NCBI RefSeq assembly: GCF_030542965.1
Contig: NZ_JAUAOA010000001.1
Span: forward strand, 124,001 to 188,000
From: Azotosporobacter soli
GTDB lineage: Bacteria > Bacillota > Negativicutes > SG130
Length of the DNA stretch: 64,000 nt
Direction of reading: 5' to 3'
This document shows positions 50,047 through 59,421 of this stretch, piece by piece (position 1 is the first letter of the stretch; each line of letters begins with the position of its first letter). The notes beneath the pieces were generated by a model, which worked only from the letters and a program-made list of their open reading frames with translations, was not told the DNA's origin and ran no database searches. Made by a program: the position numbers and the translations under genes.

Positions 50047-51525
50047 CTACTCCACTTCACCGTTTTCTTTTTTCAATTGAAGAAAGAAAACAAGCAATGC
50101 AACAAATAACCCCGCGGAAAAATAGGCGAACCAGTCGCCCCAGCAGCTGTAGAGCGACTGCCCTTGGCCAAGTTGCACTTCGCCTACCAACAGTACCGCT
50201 TCCTCATCACCGCTACTCTCCATCATTTTAAGCATGCGCCCTTTGTTGTCGCTCAGACTCAGCAAGCCCCACTGCCCAGCGCGCGCCACCGCATAGTTGT
50301 ACTCAACGCCGCGCACAATCGCAACGCGCGCATGCAATAACGCATCGGTCTTAAAATCGAGCGCAGGCACAAGCAAGAGCTGCGTCCCCGCCTGGCCATA
50401 GGCACGGCTCGGTTCTGGAAAGTCCATATCTTTGCAGATGGCAACGCCCCAGACTCCGCCGTCTTTTTGCACGCTCACACCAAGCTTTTCCCCCGCAGTA
50501 TATTTTCCTTCGGAAAACGGCAGCAAATGTTGCTTGTCATAGCGCAACGCATTTCCCCCACTTGGCAAAAACAAATAGGCCGTGTTGTAAAAACGCCCGT
50601 CCTGCTCTACATCCAGCGCTGCAATTAGCGCGACCTGATATTGGCGGGCCGCCGCAGCAAAGACATCCAACACCTGCGCCCGCTCATTCAGATTCAAACC
50701 GGCAATTTTTTCCGGCAACACGACTAGCTTGACGCCGGAGCGCGCAAGGCGTTCCACACAAGCAATATATTGGCTGATCATCTCGTCCGCACGTTGCGGC
50801 TGTTTGCGCGACAGCAAATCTTCTACCTTCACCGGAATCGACGCCATGCCGATTTTCACTGTCGGCCCTTGGTTCGCTACGGATAAACGGCAGATGCCAA
50901 ACAGCAGCGTAAGAAGAAGAATGCATAATGGAATCAAACTCGCCTGCAAACATATTTTTCTGTTTTTACGGTAATGCCAGGCTAAGGCAAGACCGGACGG
51001 AACCAACAGCAGCAAAAAGGATATGCCCCAGATTCCCGTGATCGAGGCAATTTGGAGCAGCGGCAAATTAAACACCTGCGTATACGCGATGCTGTCAATC
51101 GTCCCTGCCTTTGAATATTGTGCAACGATCCACTCAAACGCCGTCCAACCGCTGGCCAAAAGAAAACTCCCTATCCAGTGTGCTTTACGTAATGCCAGAT
51201 AACGAAACAACATGACCAAACTTGTAAAAGCAACGGCGCTTATTAGATTTCCGTAAACAAGAAACGAGACGGGAATAATAGTCTGCGCATAGGCAAAGAC
51301 GACATTGGAAAAGCCCGCAAAGCAAACGACAAACGCGGCCAACGCGCTGCAGCGCGTGGATGCCCGCAGTGTATATACCAAAAGCGGAAGCGGCGCCAAC
51401 CACGTCAGCAACCAATTATTATAGACTCCGGTCGAAAAGTAATAGGCCAGCGAACTACAGAGCATCGTTGCCGCCAGTTCCATCAATCTCAATCCGCCTT
51501 GCATAATCTGCTTGCTATCCTGCAT
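50047..51525 (-). CDS. lnt: Apolipoprotein N-acyltransferase-like nitrilase-fold protein
   Basis: A 492-residue protein with about seven N-terminal membrane helices, a nitrilase-fold domain (about 215-455) and a final membrane helix, the layout of Lnt, which adds a third acyl chain to lipoproteins. The catalytic triad is visible as Glu in VLPEKIAG, Lys in RYDKQHLLPFSEG and Cys in VAICKDMDFP. Lnt is mostly found in diderm bacteria, so it hints at an outer membrane here. Starts at 51525 (ATG) and 51534 (GTG) both have weak sites. It stands apart from other lipoprotein genes and may be a paralogue with another nitrilase-like role. Confidence 0.85.
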   Translation of the reverse strand: MQDSKQIMQGGLRLMELAATMLCSSLAYYFSTGVYNNWLLTWLAPLPLLVYTLRASTRCSALAAFVVCFAGFSNVVFAYAQTIIPVSFLVYGNLISAVAFTSLVMLFRYLALRKAHWIGSFLLASGWTAFEWIVAQYSKAGTIDSIAYTQVFNLPLLQIASITGIWGISFLLLLVPSGLALAWHYRKNRKICLQASLIPLCILLLTLLFGICRLSVANQGPTVKIGMASIPVKVEDLLSRKQPQRADEMISQYIACVERLARSGVKLVVLPEKIAGLNLNERAQVLDVFAAAARQYQVALIAALDVEQDGRFYNTAYLFLPSGGNALRYDKQHLLPFSEGKYTAGEKLGVSVQKDGGVWGVAICKDMDFPEPSRAYGQAGTQLLLVPALDFKTDALLHARVAIVRGVEYNYAVARAGQWGLLSLSDNKGRMLKMMESSGDEEAVLLVGEVQLGQGQSLYSCWGDWFAYFSAGLFVALLVFFLQLKKENGEVE

Positions 51526-51567
51526 TGCCGTCACCGCTTTCTTTCGTCAAATATAATCATTACTTCT

Positions 51568-52425
51568 CTACTTTATCGGAATGCACAAGTAATATCGCGC
51601 AGCCGCATCATTGGGAATGAACGTTTCGTCAAACAGCTCAAAATCATAATCGCCACAGGGTTCAATCTTCCACGCAAACAACAACTCGCCATAAATCCGT
51701 CGAATCGTTTTCGGAACCTCTTCAATAATCGCGGCAATCGGAAAGGCCGCATATTGGTTCGCGGGAATTTCGACGGAAACCAGGCCCGGCGGCAGTGGGT
51801 CTTCCGCGCCCGCTTCCACGCCTGCAACATACGTTAACACATTGCTGTCTTTGCGATCGTCGCCATATGTTTCAAAGCCATAGCTGAAGTTGGAATTTGC
51901 GGCATTTTTTATTTCTGCCATGCGCAACGCCAAACGGCTCCAAAGCTTCGGAATTTCCCGGTTCGAATTATCGCCTCTATACTGCAGCCCCACGATATTT
52001 ATTTTTCCCCGCTCGATAAAAATCGGCTCGATCCTGTCTTCGCCTTTTTTCAGACTGAGTATCGCCTCGTTAAAAATCACTTGATCCAAATTGGCAAAAT
52101 GCGTTTTATTTACCCGATAGGCTTTGGGCGTGAAACCATACATCGCTTTAAAACCTCTGGTGAACGCGGCTTGCGATTCGTAGCCGCAGGCAAATGCGAT
52201 ATCGATAATCGCTTTTTTCGTTTCCACCAAATCCAGAGCCGCACGGCTCAGCTTTCTCCGCCGTATATACTCGCTCAGCGTGATGCCGGTAAGCGCTTTA
52301 AAAATGCGGCTGTAATGAAATTTTGACAGCCGCGTCAGTTGCATTATATCGTCAAGCCAAATATCGTCGTCCAGATTGCTCTCAATGAACGTTACGATTC
52401 GATTCGTGTCCTCTAAAAATTTCAT
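51568..52425 (-). CDS. AraC-family regulator with GyrI-like ligand domain
   Basis: A 285-residue regulator with two AraC helix-turn-helix units (WLDDIMQLTRLSKFHYSRIF, IIDIAFACGYESQAAFTRGFKAMYGFTP) and a GyrI-like C-terminal domain (about 125-285, FIERGKINIVGLQYRG, YGFETYGDD, LVSVEIPANQYAAFPI, CIPIK). It is a second member of the type present near 25.3 kb. It follows aspD downstream of a terminator and precedes lnt on the same strand, without clear functional links. Ligand unknown. Confidence 0.88.
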   Translation of the reverse strand: MKFLEDTNRIVTFIESNLDDDIWLDDIMQLTRLSKFHYSRIFKALTGITLSEYIRRRKLSRAALDLVETKKAIIDIAFACGYESQAAFTRGFKAMYGFTPKAYRVNKTHFANLDQVIFNEAILSLKKGEDRIEPIFIERGKINIVGLQYRGDNSNREIPKLWSRLALRMAEIKNAANSNFSYGFETYGDDRKDSNVLTYVAGVEAGAEDPLPPGLVSVEIPANQYAAFPIAAIIEEVPKTIRRIYGELLFAWKIEPCGDYDFELFDETFIPNDAAARYYLCIPIK

Positions 52426-52520
52426 CCTCCAACCTCCTGCATCTCTTCTTATTATATACGCAGCGAATTTTATTTTTTTGATATAAATTGCTGTTTATCA
52501 GATGCAAATCGATAAAGATA

Positions 52521-52558
52521 AAAAAGTTGCCGCAAATTATTTTTCGCGACAACTTTTT
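52521..52558. terminator. Terminator after aspD
   Basis: AAAAAGTTGCCGC pairs with GCGACAACTTTTT, with one internal mismatch and a tail of T. Confidence 0.85.
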
Positions 52559-52567
52559 TATCTTTTC

Positions 52568-54193
52568 TTATCTCCGCTTCTCTTCTTCCCATTTCGCAAC
52601 GAACTCTTTTAATATTTTTCCGATCGCATCGCCGATATGGGAGTAGGCTTCATCCGTAAGGTTCGCCAGCGAGATCCGTATCGACCATTCCGATGCATGA
52701 AAGCCGTTGCCGCCCAGCAAGACGACGGAAAATTCCTCGGCCAAGCGCAGCAGGATATCGACCGGTTTATGATTCGCCTGCAGATAGTGGGCGAACTCCT
52801 TATTATAATAGTGCGCCGCCCATTCCAAAAGATCAAACTGCGTATAATAGGCCGCGTCGTGCTGGTCTTGTCGCAGCTTCAAGCCTAAGCTGTCGAAGAG
52901 TAGCTTCTTGCGACGGCGGCAGATATCTTTCGTCAAATTCTTATAGCGGTCTTCCTTATCCAAGAGCGCAAACAACGAGAAAAAAGCCATCTGAACCTGC
53001 TGCGGCGTAGAAAGCCCGGCGGTATGATTCAGCGCGACCTGACGGCTGTCGGCCACGATCCGCTCGATAAACGGAATGCTGTCCGGCTCAATTGAAAGGC
53101 CCTCATAGCGTTTTCGCGCGCGCAGCGTTTTGTCCTCCGCCTGATTGCGCAGCAGTTTATCAAAGACATTGTTTTCATACAAGGCAATCGTCCCCAGCCG
53201 CCAGCCGGTTACGCCGAAATACTTGGAAAACGAATACACGCCGATCGCATTATAAGGCAGCTCTGCCATCAACGACTGAAAGCCATCGACAAAGGTACTG
53301 TAGACGTCATCCGATATGATCATCAGATCCCGGTTATGAGTCTCCACGATCTCGCGCAACTGGCGCACCGTTTCCGGCTTCATCGCCACCGACGCCGGGT
53401 TGCTCGGGTTCACGATGAACAAGGCCTTGATCGACGGATCGCAAAGTTTCTTCATTTCTTCCGGCGGGTACTGCCAGGTATGGATGCCGTCGACCGTCAT
53501 CTCGTCGGCAAGCACCTCGACCACCTGCAAGTTATAGCGCGGCAGATGCGGAATCTCCAGGTAAGGCGTAAAGATCGGCGCCATCAGCGCGATCTTATCG
53601 CCCTTATCAAAGATATTATTGGCAATCAGGCTGTCGAAGATATAGCACATGCCCGCCGTCGCGCCTTCGACCGCAAAGAGGCTCAATTTGTCGCCGGATC
53701 GCTCCGGCAGCGACAATTCCTGCTCCAGATAGTCACGCACAACCGCTTCCACATGCCTGAGCATGCGGCTGGGCAGCGGATAATTATCGCCGATGATTCC
53801 GTCCGCCAGCTCATAGACCCACTCATCCGGCTCGAAGCCTTTCAGCGTGATGCCATAGGCAACGATCTTATTTAAAAGTTCCGCGCCGGGCATTGATGCA
53901 TGCTTTTCCAGATAGAACTTCAGCCGCTCTGCAATTCCCTCGCGCTTCGGCATGCCGGCCAGATCCTTATCCGCCCAAACCCGGCGCGTTTCTTCGACCG
54001 CGAACATGCCGAAAAGAAAGAACGCCTCACGCGGCGTCGCCGCTGTCCAATTCGGATTTCCCCGCCCTGCATCGAGCAGCGAATGCGCTTCGTTTTCCCT
54101 TGCCAAACCGATCAATTTGTCTTTGAGTTCAAACGGGCTGACTTTGCCGTAAATCCGCTCAATTTCATCACGCTGAAAATTATGTTTGCTCAT
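52568..54193 (-). CDS. aspD: Aspartate 4-decarboxylase / aspartate aminotransferase
   Basis: A 541-residue PLP enzyme of the bifunctional AspD type (L-aspartate to L-alanine and CO2, plus aminotransferase side activity). Length and motifs fit AspD: DAGRGNPNWTAATPREAFF, ADGIIGDNYPLPSRML, IVNPSNPASVAM, the lysine in YSFSKYFGVTGWRLG and a C-terminal GGNGFHASEWSIRISLANL. GGAGG lies nine bases before the ATG at 54193. AspD usually pairs with the AspT antiporter; here an MFS gene precedes it by about 130 bases, which might serve instead. AspD with transport can yield a proton gradient. Confidence 0.92.
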   Translation of the reverse strand: MSKHNFQRDEIERIYGKVSPFELKDKLIGLARENEAHSLLDAGRGNPNWTAATPREAFFLFGMFAVEETRRVWADKDLAGMPKREGIAERLKFYLEKHASMPGAELLNKIVAYGITLKGFEPDEWVYELADGIIGDNYPLPSRMLRHVEAVVRDYLEQELSLPERSGDKLSLFAVEGATAGMCYIFDSLIANNIFDKGDKIALMAPIFTPYLEIPHLPRYNLQVVEVLADEMTVDGIHTWQYPPEEMKKLCDPSIKALFIVNPSNPASVAMKPETVRQLREIVETHNRDLMIISDDVYSTFVDGFQSLMAELPYNAIGVYSFSKYFGVTGWRLGTIALYENNVFDKLLRNQAEDKTLRARKRYEGLSIEPDSIPFIERIVADSRQVALNHTAGLSTPQQVQMAFFSLFALLDKEDRYKNLTKDICRRRKKLLFDSLGLKLRQDQHDAAYYTQFDLLEWAAHYYNKEFAHYLQANHKPVDILLRLAEEFSVVLLGGNGFHASEWSIRISLANLTDEAYSHIGDAIGKILKEFVAKWEEEKRR

Positions 54194-54330
54194 GTCCATA
54201 ATCCTCCTTTAATCCGATACAGCTCTTGCGCTAAGCCTGTCTTCTTACAAGGATTTTTCCATTTACAACCAATTCTTTCCATTATTATACCATGTCCCGT
54301 GCGTGAGGATAGCAGCAGATTTTGTACAAA

Positions 54331-55536
54331 TCAGCGTTTGCCGCTAATTTTATTGCGCAGCGGCGCTGTCAGCGGCAGTGTAAGCAGCGCGACCAGCGCA
54401 ACGATAATGACGGCGGTCTTTACCCCGACGGAATCGCTGAGCATGCCGTAAAGAAACGGCGATACCGCACCGGAGCCGATCGTCAGCGTATAAAAGACCG
54501 CGAACGCCTGTTGGCGTCGTTCCTCCGTCACCAACTCCGGCACGCTGCCGTACAGCACCGATGAAGTGCCGTTCAGCGCAATGCCGATGAACGGCGAAAA
54601 CACGATCGCCGCCTGCAAAGGAAAGAGAATCATCGCAAAGATGCCCAGCGTCGTCATCAGTTCGGTCACAATCACAGAGCGCAGCACCCCAACCTTGAGC
54701 GCCAAAATCCCGCAGACCAGTTTTCCCGCCGCGCCTCCGGCAAAGATAAGCGAAAGCACCAGACCGATCGTCGCAATGCCCGCGCCTTTTTCCTGCAATA
54801 AAAACGGCAGGAACGTCAAGAACCCCATCCGCGTCGCACTGTCTATGACGCCGATCGTCGACAGAGACCAGAACGCTTCATACCCCCGCCAGCGCAAACG
54901 GCCGCCGGATGCTTTGCCCGCCTTCGCTTGCATAGCGCCCTCGCTTTGCCGTACATTCCGCTGGCTCAAAATAATGACAAGCGCAATGCCCGCCCCCAGC
55001 AGTCCGAACATCTGGCCGACCGACATCCAACTGTGATTCAGCAGCAGATAAGCGGCCGTTCCCGGCAACGCCAGTTTACCGATATCGCCTGCGACGTTGA
55101 ACGTGCTCAAGGCCGTCCGGCGCGCACTTACGCCGACATACGCATTCGAGATCAAAGACGACGCGATCGGATGCTGCACACTCGCACCCAAACCGCCAAG
55201 CACCAGAAAAACGCCGAGCGCCAGCGGCGTTGCCGCATAACCCCAGCAAAAGACCGTCACACTGGTCAAAACGATCCCTGCCGTCAGTAAGCGCAGCGAG
55301 CCGACCCGCTGCGCAAGCGAACTGGCCGGCACCTGAAAGCCCGCCATCGTGCCGGAAAAAAGCGTCTTCAAAAAGCCGATCTCCGCAAAACTCAACGCAA
55401 ACTGCGCCTGCCAAAGCGGGAAAAAGACATACAGCATATCCGAAAAGCCATCCTGGATAAAATGCGCCAGACTCCCTGTCAGCAGCGTCTTTTTTTCTTT
55501 TCTCGCAACCGGTTCACTACTTTCGATTTTAGCCAT
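54331..55536 (-). CDS. MFS transporter (Fsr-like)
   Basis: A 401-residue, 12-helix major facilitator. SLAHFIQDGFSDMLYVFFPLWQ near the N-terminus resembles the Fsr fosmidomycin-resistance family, and the mid-region has GGLGASVQHPIASSLISN and FNVAGDIGKLALPG. It lies between a LysR gene (16 bases upstream) and aspD (about 130 bases downstream), all on the minus strand, so it might move a substrate or product of aspartate metabolism. That is only a context guess. Substrate unknown. Confidence 0.85.
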   Translation of the reverse strand: MAKIESSEPVARKEKKTLLTGSLAHFIQDGFSDMLYVFFPLWQAQFALSFAEIGFLKTLFSGTMAGFQVPASSLAQRVGSLRLLTAGIVLTSVTVFCWGYAATPLALGVFLVLGGLGASVQHPIASSLISNAYVGVSARRTALSTFNVAGDIGKLALPGTAAYLLLNHSWMSVGQMFGLLGAGIALVIILSQRNVRQSEGAMQAKAGKASGGRLRWRGYEAFWSLSTIGVIDSATRMGFLTFLPFLLQEKGAGIATIGLVLSLIFAGGAAGKLVCGILALKVGVLRSVIVTELMTTLGIFAMILFPLQAAIVFSPFIGIALNGTSSVLYGSVPELVTEERRQQAFAVFYTLTIGSGAVSPFLYGMLSDSVGVKTAVIIVALVALLTLPLTAPLRNKISGKR

Positions 55537-55552
55537 TTTACCCCCTGCTTTT

Positions 55553-56446
55553 CTAATGCGCGCGCATGTATTCGAGCAATCCGCTCTCCCTGTTGCCGTG
55601 CCGGGCCAGCACTTCGAGCAAGGTGCGGATCGGCAGCGTAAATGTTTTTTCCCGATGAAAAATCAGCGAAAAATCAATCGTCAGCAAAGGCGCGTCCTCG
55701 AACGCGACCAGCGCCCCCTCCCTCAGGTCGTGTTTCACCAGCACTTCCGGCAATACGCCGACGCCCAGCCCGTTAAGCGCCGCTTGCCGAATTCCTTCCG
55801 AATCGCTGTATTCCAAAACCGGCCGTTTCTTGTTTTCCTTTAAGAGTCCGTCGTATTTTCCCCGGTAGATGGAGCCCTGCTTGAGCGCGATGAACGGGTG
55901 GAGCCAGACATCCTTACCGTATTTCGCAAGCAGATCCGGCCGGGCCACCCAGAGCAGCGGTTCGACGACGATATCGAATTTGACGATTCGTTTGTTGGCA
56001 ATTTCCTTGTGGACAATCGCAAAATCAAAACAATTATCCAACACGCCTTTCACCGCGGTCGGAACGTCAAGACAATGTTCAATTTGTACCGCAACATTGG
56101 GCAGCTGCGTTTGAAATTCCTGCAGAACAGGCGAGAGCGTATGCGCCGCGACCGCGGTACCCAGTCCAATCTTGATCACCCTGTCATAGGAAAACTCCTG
56201 CAAGGCCGCTTGCGCTTCGCCGTGCAAGAGCAGCATTTTTTCGGCATAGCCGATCAGGCGCGTTCCCGCTTCGGTTCGATACAGCTTCTTGCCCACCCGC
56301 TCAAAGAGCAAGACGCCAAAGTCTTCTTCCAGCGTTCTGATCTGCGTCGTCACGGTCGGCTGGCTGAATTTCAGCTGTTCTGCCGCCTGCGTGATATTCT
56401 CCATCTTCGCCACCATCAGAAACGTTTCCAATAAACGCAGTTCCAT
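55553..56446 (-). CDS. LysR-family regulator
   Basis: A 297-residue LysR protein: LLETFLMVAKMENITQAAEQLKFSQPTVTTQIRTLEEDFG at the N-terminus and an effector domain with IKIGLGTAVAAHTLSPVL, FDFAIVHKEIAN and LNGLGVGVLPEVL. The ATG at 56446 starts the family homology; the upstream 71 open codons are shared with a degraded copy and are not coding by homology. It is just ahead of the MFS and aspD genes on the same strand, so it may control them. Its first third and leader are duplicated at 59.4-59.7 kb. Confidence 0.88.
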   Translation of the reverse strand: MELRLLETFLMVAKMENITQAAEQLKFSQPTVTTQIRTLEEDFGVLLFERVGKKLYRTEAGTRLIGYAEKMLLLHGEAQAALQEFSYDRVIKIGLGTAVAAHTLSPVLQEFQTQLPNVAVQIEHCLDVPTAVKGVLDNCFDFAIVHKEIANKRIVKFDIVVEPLLWVARPDLLAKYGKDVWLHPFIALKQGSIYRGKYDGLLKENKKRPVLEYSDSEGIRQAALNGLGVGVLPEVLVKHDLREGALVAFEDAPLLTIDFSLIFHREKTFTLPIRTLLEVLARHGNRESGLLEYMRAH

Positions 56447-56938
56447 ATCCGCAACACATCCTACAATTTTACTTGCTCTCATTGTAAGACATCCTTGCGC
56501 GCCTGACAAATTTACAGCAACGGTTCTTCTCATTAAGCATACCCGTTCACGTCGTAAAAAGGAAATTGAAGTTCTTAATTGAGTCAATGCCTTTTTCAAA
56601 TGAATGCTTTTTTTGTAGCAGAAATGAAAAACGGCCCACGACGTAATGCCGTGAACCATTGATTCGCTTGGGCGGTTATGTTGTTGTCTCTTGTTAGGCC
56701 GTTTGGATGCAAATTCTGCAGCCTGGCTTTTTGTGTTTTTTTCCGTGTTTTTTCTTGGTCTGAAATAATTGATTTTATTGCTTGATAGGTTTGGATGCTT
56801 GGCTATTTTTTGGGGGAATTCCTTTTTGAATTGCGCTTCTGCTAAACCTCACACTTAGGAAAATACAAAACTATTGATAACCCCATCCACGTCATTTTTT
56901 GTTGGACAAATTCATCCAACAAACTTACCCAGTTCAAC
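56447..56938. other. 492-base gap upstream of LysR, AT-rich in part
   Basis: Holds the LysR leader (56447-56610), which is repeated at 59601-59750, then AT-rich sequence with no gene seen. A GGACTC-free hairpin TTGTTGGA/TCCAACAA lies at about 56901-56924 and a terminator-like hairpin at 56632-56656. Confidence 0.5.
56632..56656 (-). terminator. Weak terminator downstream of the 56.9 kb gene
   Basis: Minus strand GGTTCAC and GTGGGCC pair (two G-U), followed by GTTTTTC. Probably ends the transcript of the AT-rich hypothetical gene. Confidence 0.45.
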
Positions 56939-57370
56939 CTAATTTTCTTCAAATGCGATTTTCAACTCACCTGTGAAACAAATCTTCTGCCCCACTTCGA
57001 TACTTCCTATTTTTGCTTCAAACTCAACCAACACATCTTCTTTTAGTCCAATGTCGCAGACTGTACTCCAAGAATCAATAATCTTCATCACTTGCGCAGT
57101 TATTTTACTATGTGAAGAATTTTTTATAGGTTGTGATATTCCCAATACTTCACTTTCGCTCACCACCGTATATCGATTTACAAAGACAACTTTTATTTCT
57201 ATGTCAATATCTTGTCCAACTATAAATCGACTGTTCTCCTCCCCATTTTCTGCATACTCTCTTTCATCCAAAAAATAGAACCAAAAATCATTACATTCCG
57301 ATGTATTAAATATGATATTGATACACCTTTCATATCCATCTCCAATTATTTCACGGATTTTCCCTTTCAT
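56939..57370 (-). CDS. AT-rich hypothetical protein (143 aa)
   Basis: A 143-residue soluble protein rich in aspartate, glutamate and isoleucine (CINIIFNTSECNDFWFYFLD, GQDIDIEIKVVFVNRYTVVS, VGQKICFTGELKIAF). I recognise no family. It is clearly more AT-rich than its neighbours and lies just after an HxlR gene (33 bases), with no matching partner. Size and composition resemble orphan immunity-type genes such as the pair near 42 kb, but no evidence ties it to a toxin. Confidence 0.55.
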   Translation of the reverse strand: MKGKIREIIGDGYERCINIIFNTSECNDFWFYFLDEREYAENGEENSRFIVGQDIDIEIKVVFVNRYTVVSESEVLGISQPIKNSSHSKITAQVMKIIDSWSTVCDIGLKEDVLVEFEAKIGSIEVGQKICFTGELKIAFEEN

Positions 57371-57403
57371 TTCATCACTACTTTCTATTCCATTTTCAAA
57401 GTT

Positions 57404-57745
57404 TTATTCACACTGCCTGCACTGATGACATTTTATTGGTTGCTGCGTATTTTTCGTCAGTCCCCATTTCCGCATTTCCTGTAAAATCGTCAGCATACTG
57501 GTTCCCATTTCACTCAGCCCATATTCAACGCGCGGCGGCACTTCGGCAAATATCTTGCGCAAAATCAGTCCGTCTTCTTCCATTTCCCGCAGCTGTTGGG
57601 TCAAAACCTTGCTACTGATGCCCGTAATATTCTTATTCAGCGCTGTATAACGCACAGGCCCTTTGATCAGTTCCTTAAGAATAAGGATCTTCCACTTTCC
57701 GCTGAGCAACGATAGCGTTGTTTCAATCGGACAACCTGCTAACAT
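57404..57745 (-). CDS. HxlR-family regulator
   Basis: A 113-residue HxlR protein (CPIETTLSLLSGKWKILILKEL, RYTALNKNITGISSKVLTQQLREMEEDGLI, PPRVEYGLSEMG) with a cysteine at residue 5 and three cysteines at the C-terminus (CHQCRQC), which could add redox or metal sensing. It is divergent from the cupin-phzF genes across about 137 bases and is probably their regulator. Confidence 0.88.
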   Translation of the reverse strand: MLAGCPIETTLSLLSGKWKILILKELIKGPVRYTALNKNITGISSKVLTQQLREMEEDGLILRKIFAEVPPRVEYGLSEMGTSMLTILQEMRKWGLTKNTQQPIKCHQCRQCE

Positions 57746-57808
57746 GCCAACACCTCTACTTTCACAATACTTACCTTTTTACCGCCTACATTACAATAAG
57801 GTGCCTTG

Positions 57809-57837
57809 TTGCATATCGAATGTACTGGCTATATTAT
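57809..57837 (+). promoter_or_regulatory. Promoter of the cupin-phzF operon
   Basis: TTGCAT (57809-57814), 17 bases, TATTAT (57832-57837), upstream of the cupin start at 57883. Confidence 0.65.
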
Positions 57838-57882
57838 ATACTCAGCGGCCGCATAATCAAATATTTATCCGAAAGGCTGGCG

Positions 57883-58269
57883 ATGTTTATGCATATAAAG
57901 AACATTCATACCCTGTTTGAAGAACTGGTTCCGGATGAAAAAACAGACGTTCAACTGCGGACAATCATTGACGGAGAGACGGCTTTTATTCTTGCCGAAT
58001 TAAAACCCGGCAAATGTTTACGCGCGCACTATCATCATAGCGGTTCTGAAATATACCACGTGCTAGAGGGCAGCGGCGAGATGGAATTTGGAAGATGGGA
58101 CGGAGCAACCGTAACTTGGACGGAACGCTGTTCCTTGAAAGCGGGCGATGCGTTCGCAGTATTGCCGGATGTTGTTCACCGCTTATCCAACACGCACGAC
58201 GAGCGGTTACGCCTTGTCTTTTTGGCGCCGCCTGCGCATTTGTCGGATGAAGATCGATTTTTCGTTTAA
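57883..58269 (+). CDS. Cupin-domain protein
   Basis: A 128-residue single-domain cupin. The metal-binding motif is HYHHSGSEIYHVLEGSGEM with a second histidine in LPDVVHRLSN. ATGs at 57883 and 57889 are both possible behind AAAGG. Such small cupins bind metal and may act as isomerases or ligand sensors; no activity can be assigned. It precedes phzF by 17 bases with the same orientation and is divergent from an HxlR regulator. Confidence 0.85.
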   Translation: MFMHIKNIHTLFEELVPDEKTDVQLRTIIDGETAFILAELKPGKCLRAHYHHSGSEIYHVLEGSGEMEFGRWDGATVTWTERCSLKAGDAFAVLPDVVHRLSNTHDERLRLVFLAPPAHLSDEDRFFV

Positions 58270-58286
58270 TAAGGAGGGACAACAAT

Positions 58287-59183
58287 ATGCTCGAGTTTGC
58301 TTTTAAGAAGATGGATGCATTTACGACAGGCTTATCCTCCGGAAATCCGGCAGGTTACGTAGATCTGGACACTGCCCCTCTGCCCAGCGCAGAAGTCATG
58401 CAAAAGATCGCTGCGGAACTGAAGGGTTTCGTTAATGAAGTCGGCTATGTCAGCCGCCAGAAAGAACAGTTAACCCTGCGCTTTTACTCGTCGGAGTGCG
58501 AGGTCGCCTTTTGTGGCCATGCCACAATCGCAATCATGTACGATCTGCTGAAAAACAGCCCTGAGCTGCAAAGCGAAAGCGAAGTGTTCATTACGGTTCA
58601 GGCGGGAACGCTTTCTGTGTTTAACCGGATACAGGAAGAGAACGCAGTTTACATCATGGCTCCGCCGCCAGCGTTCTTAGAAAGGCAGCTTTCCCCTTCC
58701 GCAATCGCTGAAGCGCTTGGCGTCGGGCAAGACTCTCTTGATGCGCAAATGTCCTGCCAGGTTGTCGACGGCGGTCTGCGAACGCTGATCGTTCCGCTTC
58801 GCACGCTGGAAGATTGCCTCGCGCTGCAGCCCAATCAGGAACGGCTCCGTTTGTTCTGTTTAGCCAATGATTTTGACATCGTTCACGTTTCCAGCCGCGA
58901 AACCGTCTCCAGTGCGCACCAGTATCGCACGCGCGTTTTCGCGCCGAAATACGGTTATCTCGAAGACCCGGCAACCGGTTCGGGCAATTCCGCCTTTTGC
59001 TACTATCTGATAAAGAACGGCGTATGGCAAAACGACTTTTCCGTAGAGCAGGGCCCGTCCCGAAACAATCCGAACATCGTCAAGTTGAAACGCTATGCAA
59101 AAGACGGCGAAGCGCGCGTATTATTCGGCGGCTGCGCCACCACCCGCATTGACGGAAAATATTGTTTGCATGCTTTTGGCTAA
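58287..59183 (+). CDS. PhzF-family isomerase
   Basis: A 298-residue PhzF-like protein with two related domains. Conserved features are the catalytic Glu in GFVNEVGYV, the GHATI motif after EVAFC, and DPATGSGNSAF near the C-terminus. Family members isomerise or epimerise a range of metabolites; true phenazine synthesis is not implied since no other phz genes are present. It is the second gene after the cupin gene, and a terminator follows. Confidence 0.92.
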   Translation: MLEFAFKKMDAFTTGLSSGNPAGYVDLDTAPLPSAEVMQKIAAELKGFVNEVGYVSRQKEQLTLRFYSSECEVAFCGHATIAIMYDLLKNSPELQSESEVFITVQAGTLSVFNRIQEENAVYIMAPPPAFLERQLSPSAIAEALGVGQDSLDAQMSCQVVDGGLRTLIVPLRTLEDCLALQPNQERLRLFCLANDFDIVHVSSRETVSSAHQYRTRVFAPKYGYLEDPATGSGNSAFCYYLIKNGVWQNDFSVEQGPSRNNPNIVKLKRYAKDGEARVLFGGCATTRIDGKYCLHAFG

Positions 59184-59241
59184 GCGTGCTGCCGTTTTTC
59201 ATAGCTTTGTATAAGCGATCACCTTTTGTTAATTTCAACGC

Positions 59242-59282
59242 CAAAAAGCTTCCCTTGTGCGATCCGCAAAGGAAGCTTTTTG
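59242..59282 (+). terminator. Terminator after phzF
   Basis: CAAAAAGCTTCC pairs with GGAAGCTTTTTG, T-rich tail. Confidence 0.8.
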
Positions 59283-59298
59283 TGCCTTAGGCTCTTAG

Positions 59299-59375
59299 CT
59301 AAATTTGAAAACAATTCAGCGAGCCGCGCAAGCCCATTTCCAATCTGACTGGCCGAAGCAATCTCTTGCACCTCT
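59299..59375 (-). pseudogene. Remnant of an MCP C-terminus
   Basis: Minus-strand sequence encodes [10 protein letters not shown] and a NCFQI ending, matching [11 protein letters not shown] and NRFQI of the chemoreceptor at 62.8-64 kb. About 11 bases are missing relative to that gene, which breaks the frame. The first part of the gene is absent. It abuts the LysR remnant, with an inverted repeat AGGGGTCT/AGACCCCT (about 59376-59412) at the junction. Confidence 0.75.
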
Positions 59376-59421
59376 AGGGGTCTACCATTAGAAAAATAGA
59401 GGAAGACCCCTGGACTTTTTC

